Of a stretch of 32,008 bases of DNA, positions 25,465 to 32,008 are shown one piece after another (positions within the stretch are counted from its first letter, which is position 1; each line of letters starts with the position of its first letter). The stretch is from an uncultured Opitutaceae bacterium (GTDB lineage Bacteria > Verrucomicrobiota > Verrucomicrobiia > Opitutales > Opitutaceae), in the NCBI GenBank assembly GCA_903891325.1, contig CAITEC010000133.1, forward strand, positions 1 to 32,008, in the 5' to 3' direction. Under the pieces are notes generated by a model. It was given only the letters and a program-made list of their open reading frames with translations. It ran no database searches and was not told where the DNA came from. The position numbers and the translations under genes are program-made.

Positions 25465-26160
25465 TTACTGCGGGGTGATTCCGGGGACGACGATCTTCGG
25501 AGCCGAGGAATCCGATCCGGAGGAGGAAGAGGACGAGGAGGAGGGGCTCGGCGCGGGGGCCGGGGCCGCATCCGTCGCGCCGGCGGGGCGCTGGCGGTTG
25601 ATCTCGGCCATCACCTGGTCGGTGATCTCATAGGAGGCGTCGGCGTAGATCACCGGGGGAATGCCGATCAGGGTCGGGCCGGACTTGTCGATGAGGAGGG
25701 TGGCGCCGTTCTGCTTGGCCACCTCGGTGGCGATGCGGGTGATCTGCTGGAGCATCGCGGTCCGGAAGGTCTCCATGCGCTGCCGGAACTTGTCCCTGGC
25801 CTGGGTCGAAAGGTCGGTGATGTCCTTCTGCTTCTGCTGGATCTGCCGGCCGATGTCGTTGGCCTCGGCCTGGATCTTGGCCTTGGCTTCGTTGGTGGCG
25901 GTCGGGTCCTTCGCCTGGTCCTGGAGGCCCTTGTATTGCTCAACAAGGCTCTCGCCCTCCTTGTTCATCAGGTCGATCTGCTCCTGGACCTTCTGGGCGT
26001 CCATCTTGAGCTTCGAGTTCTGGGCAACCGTCTCGTAGTGGCTGTCGTAGATCTTCGCGATGTCGATGATCGCGATCTTGGGGCCCGCCTGGGCATGGGC
26101 GAAAAGCGAGGCTGCGCAGAACGCCCCGACGGCGGTTAGTGTCTTGATGAGTTTGTTCAT
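25465..26160 (-). CDS. OmpH/Skp-family periplasmic chaperone
   Basis: A 231-residue protein. The signal peptide ends near FAHA-QAG. The mature part begins with the family's KIAIIDIAKIYDSHY strand and continues as a long charged coiled coil (about 45-150) before returning to the small beta body with GATLLIDKSGPTLIGIPPVIYADASYEITDQVMAEIN. Skp proteins hold unfolded outer-membrane proteins for BamA, which is encoded 39 bases upstream. The tail of about 40 residues after the core (Ala/Pro then a run of eight serines) is not part of the family and looks disordered. The ATG at 26160 has no Shine-Dalgarno sequence. Confidence 0.9.
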   Translation of the reverse strand: MNKLIKTLTAVGAFCAASLFAHAQAGPKIAIIDIAKIYDSHYETVAQNSKLKMDAQKVQEQIDLMNKEGESLVEQYKGLQDQAKDPTATNEAKAKIQAEANDIGRQIQQKQKDITDLSTQARDKFRQRMETFRTAMLQQITRIATEVAKQNGATLLIDKSGPTLIGIPPVIYADASYEITDQVMAEINRQRPAGATDAAPAPAPSPSSSSSSSSGSDSSAPKIVVPGITPQ

Positions 26161-26199
26161 TGTGGATCGGTTTGACCGGTAAAGTGAGGGGAAGGTTTC

Positions 26200-28587
26200 T
26201 CAGAAACGCGTGCCAAAGTCAAAGTTGAACTGCCCGCCGGTCTTGTTGGGCGCGTAGTTGTCCCCGCGGATCGGGACGCCGTAGTCAAGGCGAAGGGGGG
26301 CGCCCATGATGAACATGCGAAGCCCGATCCCGTAGTCGTCCTGGTAATTGTTCACGTTGAAGTCGTAGGCGCCGGGATTGACGAAGCCCACGTCGTAAAA
26401 CACAGCCAGCCGGATCGGGCTGATGACGTCGAAGGAGTATTCCGTCGAGAAAAAGCCGTAGGTCTTGCCGCCGATGGGCTCGCCGTAGGAATCCCGCGGG
26501 CTGACCGCACGGTACTGGAAGCCGCGAAGGTCCTCCGGGCCGCCAAGGTAGAACGCGTCGAAGTAGGGAACGGTGGTGGACGCGCCGTAATTGTCCATCA
26601 CACCGGCGTGCCCTATGAATTCGACAACCTGGGAGAGGGTCTGGAACACCGGGAAGAACTGGGTCCCCATAAACTCGACCTTGTAGTAGTTGGCCTGGCC
26701 GCCGAAGGGTCCGCCGGCGAGCGTCGTGGTCAGGCTCAGCTTGTTGCCGGCGGTCGGGTTGATGAGCTTGTCCACGGTATTGCGGGTCAGGTTCAGCGAG
26801 ACCTTTGACTCGGTGGTGTTGCCCGCGGCCGCGAGGATGATCGGCGAGGCCGCCGCGCTCACGTCCTTGATCTCGATGACCTCAAACTCGTACTGGATCG
26901 TGGCGTCGATCAGCTCGAAGAGCCGCTTGCGAAGCGAGACGGTGCTACCCAGGTCCACCTCGTTGTAGTAGGTGCTGACGTAGTCGTTGGCCTGGCGGAA
27001 GAAGCTGACACCCAGGTCGAGCATCTTCTGGAAGAGCCAGGGCTCCTCAAACGACACGTCGATCTGGTTGGTGAGGGCCCCCACCTCCAGACGGATGCGG
27101 AACTTCTGCCCGTCTCCCTGGAAGAAGGAACGCCGGTTGAAAAGGTCGAAATTGGACTGCGATATCTCCGCGAAGACGTCGGCCCCCTCCAGGGTGCTGA
27201 ACCCGGCGCCGAAGGTCAGGTTCCCGGTCTTGCCCTCCCGCACGGCGATCCGCAGGTTCTCGCGGCCGGGGATGTTCGTGTCCTCGGGGGTGACGTCGGC
27301 GTTGTCGAAGAAGCGCGTGTTGTCGAGCCGCAGCTTGCTCACCTTGACCGCCAGGGTGTTGAAAACATCGCCCGGCCCCAGCGCCAGCTCGCGCAGGATC
27401 ACCGTGCTCTTGGTCTTCGTGTTGCCCTCGATCGTGATCGACTCGACGTTGAATCGCTGCCCCTCGTCGATCTGGTACTCGATGTCGATGTTGCCCGTTG
27501 TCAGGTTGGGCTTGCGCAGGAGGTGGACGCGCGTGCCGCCCTCGACCTGGCTGAGGTAGCCGTCCTTGCCGTAAAAGTCCTCCAGCCGGCTGACGTCCTT
27601 CTCGAGCCTCGACGGTGAGAAGACGGCCCCCGCCTTGTTCCTGATCACCCGCTTGAGCAGGGCCGAGGAGTGGACCTTGTTGCCGGTGAAGTTGATGTCG
27701 CCGACGTGGTACTGGCGGCCCTCGTTGATCGTGATCGTGATGATCATGTGGGTGCGGTTCGGGTAGTCGAAGAGCACCTGGTCCTGCGGGACCTCCACGT
27801 CGAGGTACCCGTGGTCCTGGTAATACTGGCGCAGCGTGTCCATGTCGTCCTGGAACTGGTCGTCCTGGAAGCGCCCGGAGTCGGTCAGCCATGAGAACAT
27901 CCACCAGCGGCGGGTCTGGATCACGGTCCTGAGCTTGCTGCTCTTGAAGTGATGATTCCCGAGGAAGATGACGTTCGCGATCTTGACCTTGGCGCCCTCC
28001 TTGATCTGGAAGACGACCGCCCCGAACCCGGTGCTGCGGTCCCGGTCGATGCGGTAGGTGACCGACACGGCGTTGTAGCCGACCTTCTCGTAGAAATCGC
28101 GGAGCTTCTCGGAGTCCTCCTTCACCTGGCGTTCGTCGAGCGCGGTGTTGGGCTTGGTCTTGACCTGCTCCATGAGCTTCTTGGTCTTCAGCCCGACATT
28201 CCCCTCGAAGCGGACGGCCAGCACGCGGTACTTCGGGGTGACCTCCACCACGAGGTTGTAGGTGTGCTCGTCGAGCTGCTCGCGCTTGATCTCGATCAGC
28301 TCGAAAAGCCCCGTCTTGTAGAGGTTGCGGATATCGCGGTCGAATATGGTGTCGTCCAGGGGCCCGCCGTCGTGCAACTGCATGTTGGCCCGCACGATCT
28401 GCTCATTGACGTTCGCCGTGCCGACAAATTTGACGGTCAGCGTGCCGACGCGGTCCCCGGCACCGGGGAGCGCAAGGGCGCCCGTGGCCGGCCCGGACTG
28501 CGCCCGGAGCGATCCCAGAAACGCAACCAGCAGGAGCCCAATGACAAGGAATGGTGTGGCAGCCCTGCCTAAGGGGTTACTGGGCAT
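26200..28587 (-). CDS. bamA: Outer membrane protein assembly factor BamA
   Basis: A 795-residue Omp85 protein. After a signal peptide (hydrophobic TPFLVIGLLLVAFLGSLRA) come five POTRA domains (about 50-430), each with the pattern of a GN/GT strand turn and YxxxGY helix ends (for example DFYEKVGYNAVSV, YYQDHGYLDVEV, DFYGKDGYLSQV). The C-terminal 16-strand barrel contains the lid-loop motif as DLRGFQYRAVSPRD and ends in phenylalanine, the usual insertion signal. It is the essential beta-barrel insertase. I chose ATG at 28587, overlapping the dnaB end by 11 bases. A TTG at 28596 would add three residues. The gene precedes ompH, a normal pairing. Confidence 0.96.
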   Translation of the reverse strand: MPSNPLGRAATPFLVIGLLLVAFLGSLRAQSGPATGALALPGAGDRVGTLTVKFVGTANVNEQIVRANMQLHDGGPLDDTIFDRDIRNLYKTGLFELIEIKREQLDEHTYNLVVEVTPKYRVLAVRFEGNVGLKTKKLMEQVKTKPNTALDERQVKEDSEKLRDFYEKVGYNAVSVTYRIDRDRSTGFGAVVFQIKEGAKVKIANVIFLGNHHFKSSKLRTVIQTRRWWMFSWLTDSGRFQDDQFQDDMDTLRQYYQDHGYLDVEVPQDQVLFDYPNRTHMIITITINEGRQYHVGDINFTGNKVHSSALLKRVIRNKAGAVFSPSRLEKDVSRLEDFYGKDGYLSQVEGGTRVHLLRKPNLTTGNIDIEYQIDEGQRFNVESITIEGNTKTKSTVILRELALGPGDVFNTLAVKVSKLRLDNTRFFDNADVTPEDTNIPGRENLRIAVREGKTGNLTFGAGFSTLEGADVFAEISQSNFDLFNRRSFFQGDGQKFRIRLEVGALTNQIDVSFEEPWLFQKMLDLGVSFFRQANDYVSTYYNEVDLGSTVSLRKRLFELIDATIQYEFEVIEIKDVSAAASPIILAAAGNTTESKVSLNLTRNTVDKLINPTAGNKLSLTTTLAGGPFGGQANYYKVEFMGTQFFPVFQTLSQVVEFIGHAGVMDNYGASTTVPYFDAFYLGGPEDLRGFQYRAVSPRDSYGEPIGGKTYGFFSTEYSFDVISPIRLAVFYDVGFVNPGAYDFNVNNYQDDYGIGLRMFIMGAPLRLDYGVPIRGDNYAPNKTGGQFNFDFGTRF

Positions 28588-29938
28588 AATTTTCAAATCG
28601 GGTAATGTCGCGAAGGAAGGTTAGACGCAACTCTCCTACCGGCCCGTTCCGCTGCTTGGCAACGACTAACTCGGCGGAATCGGCTGCCACCTGGTATTTT
28701 TCGTCGGCGTCTTTGGGTCGGGAAAGCATGATTACTACGTCTGCGTCCTGCTCGATCGATCCGGATTCGCGCAAATCAGCGAGCTTTGGGGCGCGGTTCT
28801 CCTTTTCGGACGAGCGGTTAAGCTGACTTAATACAATGACGGGGACATCAAGTTCCTTCGCAAGCGCCTTTAGTCCGCGGGACGCCTCGGCGACCTGCTG
28901 CTCGCGGGGGGCCTGGCCGTCGGTCGGGCTGAGGAGCTGCAGGTAGTCAACGACGATCAGCCCAAGCTTGTGACGGGCCTGGACCCGGCGCGCCTTCGCG
29001 CGCAACTCCATGATGGACAGGTGGCTGGAATCATCGATGAAGATCGGCGCCTTCGTGAACTCGTCGGCGGTGGCCACCAACCGGCTGTAGTCGTCGCCCG
29101 TCTTTGAGAGCAGGCCCTCCCTGAGGAACTTCAGGTTGACCCGGGCCCGCGAGCAAAGCATGCGAAGCGCGAGCTGGCCGGCGCTCATCTCGAGGGAAAA
29201 GACGAGCGTGGGAACCGGATCGCCCTTCTTGGGAAGGGCTGCGGCCTCCGCGATGTTCAGGGCGAAGGAGGTCTTGCCCATCGAGGGGCGCGCGGCGATC
29301 ACGATCATTTCCTGGCGCTGGAATCCCCAGGTGAGCACGTCCAGGTCCTTGAAGCCCGAGGAAACACCCGTCAGCTCGCCCTTCTTCATCATCATCTTTG
29401 TGATGACGTTCATGGCCTCCTTGGTCGGGTCCTTCATCGGCTTGGCCGAGTCGGAAATCCGGTCCTGGGTGATCCGGAAGACGTCCTGTTCGACCTTGTC
29501 GATGAACTCCGGGAGGCCCCCGGTGTAATTCAGGCAGTTCTCGACGGTCACCGTCGCGACCTTGATCAGCTCCCGGAGCAGGTAGAGCTCGCGGACCTTC
29601 TCGATAAAATACTGCGCCTGCGCGGTCGTCGGTATGCTCGCCCCGAGCTTGGCCAGGTAGGCGTAGCCGCCGATCGAGTCGAGCTGCCGCGAGGTCTTCA
29701 GCTCCTCGGCGAGGACCGCGACATCGACGGGCGGGTTCTTCTGGTACAATTCGCCCAGCTTCTCGTAGATCAGCCGGTTTGCCGGCGAATAAAACGCGTC
29801 GCCCGGCAGCTTGGACTCAAGGCAGCGCGCGATCGTATCAGCCCCGTCGAGCAGACAGCATCCCAGCAAGTATTCCTCCGCCTCCAGGCTGTGCGGGGGA
29901 GCCCGGCCCAGGCCCGGAGAGGTGGTCTGCTCAGCCAT
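28577..29938 (-). CDS. dnaB: Replicative DNA helicase DnaB
   Basis: A 453-residue helicase. The N-terminal collar domain begins PPHSLEAEEYLLGCCLLDG. The RecA-like motor has Walker A ARPSMGKT at 216-223, Walker B LIVVDYLQLL and the motif LSQLNRSSEKENRAPKLADLRESGSIEQDADVV. It unwinds the fork as a hexamer. There is no intein or other insertion. It follows rplI by three bases and overlaps the start of bamA, so replication and outer-membrane genes share a transcript. Confidence 0.97.
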   Translation of the reverse strand: MAEQTTSPGLGRAPPHSLEAEEYLLGCCLLDGADTIARCLESKLPGDAFYSPANRLIYEKLGELYQKNPPVDVAVLAEELKTSRQLDSIGGYAYLAKLGASIPTTAQAQYFIEKVRELYLLRELIKVATVTVENCLNYTGGLPEFIDKVEQDVFRITQDRISDSAKPMKDPTKEAMNVITKMMMKKGELTGVSSGFKDLDVLTWGFQRQEMIVIAARPSMGKTSFALNIAEAAALPKKGDPVPTLVFSLEMSAGQLALRMLCSRARVNLKFLREGLLSKTGDDYSRLVATADEFTKAPIFIDDSSHLSIMELRAKARRVQARHKLGLIVVDYLQLLSPTDGQAPREQQVAEASRGLKALAKELDVPVIVLSQLNRSSEKENRAPKLADLRESGSIEQDADVVIMLSRPKDADEKYQVAADSAELVVAKQRNGPVGELRLTFLRDITRFENYAQ

Positions 29939-29941
29939 GCA

Positions 29942-30457
29942 TTACCTTCTGAACTCGCCCTTTTTCTCGTCGGTCTTGGTCGGATCGACCGGGGCGACAA
30001 TCGGGTTCTCCGAGACGACGTCGAAGGAGAGCTCGACCGTGACCTCGGGGTGGAGCTTCACCTTGACGGTGTGCTTGCCCAGGGTCTTCACCGGCGTGAA
30101 AAGGTGGATCCGCTTCCGGTCGATCGTGAAGCCGGCCGCGGTGATCTTCTCGTGCACGTCCGCCGCGGTGATCGCGCCGAACATCTTGCCGCCCTCGCCC
30201 GTCTTGACGGCAAAGGCGAGCGCGGTCTTCTCGAGCTTCTGGCCCAGGGCCTGGGCGCCGGCGAGTTCCTCGGTCTCGCGGACCGCGCGGCGCTTCTTCA
30301 GCGCGTCAACCTGCTTGCGGTTGGACTTGGTCAGCGGGACCGCGACGCCGCGGGGAAGCAGGAAATTGCGCGCGTAACCGGCGCGGACTTTGACTTGGTC
30401 GCCCTCGCCGCCGAGGTTGTCGACGGGCTTGATGAGCAGGATTTCTTGAGTAGCCAT
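29942..30457 (-). CDS. rplI: 50S ribosomal protein L9
   Basis: A 171-residue protein. The N-terminal domain has EILLIKPVDNLGGEGDQVKVRAGYARNFLLPRGVAVPLT, diagnostic for L9, followed by the long connecting helix and the C-terminal RNA-binding domain (KMFGAITAADVHEKI..GFTIDRKRIHL, LGKHTVKVKLHPEVTVELSFDV). About 20 extra charged residues at the end exceed the usual 149. The position between ssb and dnaB is the common order. Confidence 0.97.
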   Translation of the reverse strand: MATQEILLIKPVDNLGGEGDQVKVRAGYARNFLLPRGVAVPLTKSNRKQVDALKKRRAVRETEELAGAQALGQKLEKTALAFAVKTGEGGKMFGAITAADVHEKITAAGFTIDRKRIHLFTPVKTLGKHTVKVKLHPEVTVELSFDVVSENPIVAPVDPTKTDEKKGEFRR

Positions 30458-30473
30458 GGTGGGATTGGAGAAA

Positions 30474-30494
30474 TTTCAGGTTTCAGGTTTCAGG
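30474..30494. repeat. Three tandem copies of TTTCAGG
   Basis: Three perfect head-to-tail copies of the heptamer TTTCAGG (CCTGAAA on the coding strand), then a degenerate TCTCAG. They fill the short gap between the ssb stop (30504) and the rplI start (30457). Confidence 0.8.
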
Positions 30495-30503
30495 TCTCAG
30501 CCT

Positions 30504-30950
30504 TCAGAAGGGAACGTCCTCGTCCGCCTTGTCCTGGCCGGGGGCCGGAGCGGCGGGACGGTCGGTCGCAGGGGCGTCGCCGGGGGCCTGCTGGGGCTGG
30601 CCCCCGCCGGAGGACCCGCGGCTGGAAAGGAATTGGACGTTCTCGAGGACGACCTTCAGCTTGCTGCGCTTCTGCGCTGTCTGCTTGTCCTCCCACTGGT
30701 CGAACTTCAGCCGGCCCTCGACCATGGCGAGGCTTCCCTTGGTCAGGTACTTGGAGACCAGCTCGCCCTGCTTGCCCCACGCCTCGATGTCCACAAAGGT
30801 CGTCTCATCGCGCGTCGCGCCCGACTCGTCCTTGAACTGGCGGTTGACCGCGATGCCGAACTGGCAGATGGCGGTTCCCTTCGGCGTCACCCGCAGCTCG
30901 GGATCCCGGGTCAGGTTGCCGATGATGAAGACTTTGTTGAGGTAGGCCAT
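30504..30950 (-). CDS. ssb: Single-stranded DNA-binding protein
   Basis: A 148-residue protein. The OB fold opens LNKVFIIGNLTRDPELRVTPKGTAICQFGIAVNR and contains FVDIEAWGKQGELVSKYLTKGSLAMVEGRLK. A Gly/Gln/Pro-rich linker leads to the acidic tip DEDVPF, the docking sequence for partner proteins. It coats single-stranded DNA in replication and repair. The gene lies in the rpsF-ssb-rplI-dnaB series with short gaps. Confidence 0.97.
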   Translation of the reverse strand: MAYLNKVFIIGNLTRDPELRVTPKGTAICQFGIAVNRQFKDESGATRDETTFVDIEAWGKQGELVSKYLTKGSLAMVEGRLKFDQWEDKQTAQKRSKLKVVLENVQFLSSRGSSGGGQPQQAPGDAPATDRPAAPAPGQDKADEDVPF

Positions 30951-30972
30951 GGGTGGTGCGCCGGCGGGTCCG

Positions 30973-31269
30973 TCAGGCGGACTCGACGAAGGTGCGGTAG
31001 ATGCTTTGGTTGAGCCGGAGGCGCTCCTTGAGCTGCGCGGGGGCCTCGGGCGGGGCGCTGAAGGCGATCTGCACGTAGGATCCGCCGGTGAACTTCCGGT
31101 CGGTTACCCGCACGAAGTCCTTGCGCCCGAGGTTCTCGACGGCGCTGACCTCGCCCTTGACGGCGGCGATGTCCTTCTTGACGCCCTCGATGATCGCCTC
31201 GGGGGAGTCTTCCTTGCCCCGGTTGTCGAGAATGAAGGTCGCGCGGTAGTTGCGTTGCGTGGGTTTCAT
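30973..31269 (-). CDS. rpsF: 30S ribosomal protein S6
   Basis: A 98-residue protein with the S6 ferredoxin-like pattern: NYRATFILDNRG, a helix IIEGVKKDIAAVKGEV, then VENLGRKDFVRVTDRKFTGGSYVQIAFSA. It is a platform protein of the small subunit. AAGGA precedes the ATG, a clear Shine-Dalgarno sequence, and the start overlaps the pth stop by four bases (ATGA). The gene is followed by ssb, its usual neighbour. Confidence 0.94.
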   Translation of the reverse strand: MKPTQRNYRATFILDNRGKEDSPEAIIEGVKKDIAAVKGEVSAVENLGRKDFVRVTDRKFTGGSYVQIAFSAPPEAPAQLKERLRLNQSIYRTFVESA

Positions 31270-31850
31270 GTTGGTTCCTTGCGATTGAGCCGGTTCATGG
31301 CCTGGTCGGCGCCGCTGGCGAGCAGCTCCTCCAGTCCTTGAAGGTAAAATTCGAGTTTTTGCTGTATTATAGTAAGTTGTTCGGGAGTGAAATTTGCGAG
31401 GACGTAGTCCTTGAGGTCCATTTCCGCCGGGGCCTTCGGCCCGATGCCGATCCGGTACCGGGCGAATCCGTCCCCCAGGTGCTCCAGGAGGCTGGCGACC
31501 CCGTTGTGGCCGCCGGCGCTGCCGGTGATCGATACCTTGAGGCGGCCCAGGTCGATCGCAAGGTCGTCATAGACAACCGCAACGGCGGGGGCCGGGAGCT
31601 TGTGGAACCGCGCCATCGCCCCGACGGCCCGGCCGCAGTCGTTCATGAACGTCAGCGGCTTGAGAAGCCAGAGGGTGGCGCCGCCGGGCCTGTCCCAGCG
31701 GGCGACATCCGCGTCGAAACGGGGCTCGGCGCGCCAGGCGAGCCGGTGCTTTCGCGCCAGCGCCTCGACGACCGACCACCCCAGGTTGTGGCGGGTGTTC
31801 GCGTATTCCCGGCCCGGGTTTCCCAGGCCGGCTACAAGCGAAATGGTCAT
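31266..31850 (-). CDS. pth: Peptidyl-tRNA hydrolase
   Basis: A 194-residue enzyme that frees tRNA from peptides dropped by stalled ribosomes. The motif AGLGNPGREYANTRHNLGW contains N11 and the catalytic H21. N70 in LTFMNDCG and D95 in VYDDLAIDLGRLKVSITGSAGGHNGVASL complete the active site. Length is normal. It lies between a probable rplY and rpsF and overlaps rpsF. Confidence 0.96.
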   Translation of the reverse strand: MTISLVAGLGNPGREYANTRHNLGWSVVEALARKHRLAWRAEPRFDADVARWDRPGGATLWLLKPLTFMNDCGRAVGAMARFHKLPAPAVAVVYDDLAIDLGRLKVSITGSAGGHNGVASLLEHLGDGFARYRIGIGPKAPAEMDLKDYVLANFTPEQLTIIQQKLEFYLQGLEELLASGADQAMNRLNRKEPT

Positions 31851-31906
31851 GACTCAAAGAACAGTGAAAAGGGGTGGCAGGCGCGCGGTGGCGCCCCCCC
31901 GGGCGG

Positions 31907-32008
31907 CTACTTCTTTCCCGCGGCGGGCTTGGCGCCGGCGGCGGGTGCTGCGGCCTTGGCGGCGCCGGCTGCCGGGGCTGCGCCGGGCTTGGCGCCAGCG
32001 GCGGGAGC
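31907..32008 (-). CDS. rplY: C-terminal end of a protein with Ala/Pro/Lys tail, probably ribosomal protein L25
   Basis: The minus-strand frame is open from the window edge to a TAG at 31909-31907 and gives 33 residues of low complexity (AAGAKP-like repeats ending AAGKK). No domain is visible. The call rests on position: rplY (L25/CTC) directly precedes pth in many genomes, and such tails occur on long-form L25. The rest lies outside the window. It could be any protein with this tail. Confidence 0.5.
   Translation of the reverse strand, partial: APAAGAKPGAAPAAGAAKAAAPAAGAKPAAGKK

Noticed and set aside
31861-31906. Terminator for the probable rplY gene
   Set aside because: A GGCGC/GCGCC stem is present, but there is no following T run and the pairing is expected by chance at this GC content.
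1-32008. CRISPR array, tRNA or rRNA genes
   Set aside because: No regularly spaced repeat-spacer series and no cloverleaf or rRNA signature was seen.

Overview
The window is a dense, high-GC stretch of a Gram-negative chromosome. I read it as Verrucomicrobiota, probably Opitutaceae-like; this is inference from gene content and order, not from a marker search. The outer-membrane genes (BamA, OmpH/Skp, LpxD, TolC) show a diderm with lipid A. The order rplY-pth-rpsF-ssb-rplI-dnaB, a system II cytochrome c cluster whose CcsA carries a large N-terminal domain, and mostly weak or absent Shine-Dalgarno sequences all fit that phylum. I found no rRNA, tRNA, CRISPR array, prophage or transposase gene, and no gene-free gap exceeds about 230 bases.

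Layout from left to right. Positions 1-2367: a minus-strand bifunctional acyltransferase/acyl-ligase (Aas type) between two same-direction copies of a palindromic repeat. 2419-11620: a minus-strand efflux operon in the order marR, periplasmic adaptor, RND pump, TolC channel, AsmA-like protein, with short gaps or overlapping codons throughout. 11633-16738: also minus strand, rpsP, trmD, rplS, transketolase and a GH51 arabinofuranosidase. rimM is missing from its usual place between rpsP and trmD, where a repeat copy sits instead. 16841-22494: plus strand, ychF, then a lipoprotein with a tandemly duplicated domain coupled by overlapping codons to ResB and CcsA. 22635-25357: minus strand, lpxD and recN. 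25413-25442: a clear intrinsic terminator. 25465-32008: minus strand, the tail of a probable rplY, then pth, rpsF, ssb, rplI, dnaB, bamA and ompH.

How the genes work together. The right-hand block joins translation and replication genes to outer-membrane assembly (BamA inserts barrels, OmpH/Skp chaperones them), with LpxD for lipid A just beyond the terminator. The centre holds the cytochrome c haem-attachment machinery and a probable accessory lipoprotein. The arabinofuranosidase and transketolase are translationally coupled, which suggests linked use of arabinose-containing oligosaccharides and the pentose phosphate pathway. The left block is a MarR-controlled tripartite pump extended by an AsmA-like envelope protein, next to a phospholipid-remodelling enzyme.

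The least explained signals are: three unrelated palindromic intergenic element families; a 16-base-pair-arm hairpin enclosing the transketolase start codon; two palindromes at the marR start; and the duplicated-domain lipoprotein fused by overlap to the cytochrome c operon.
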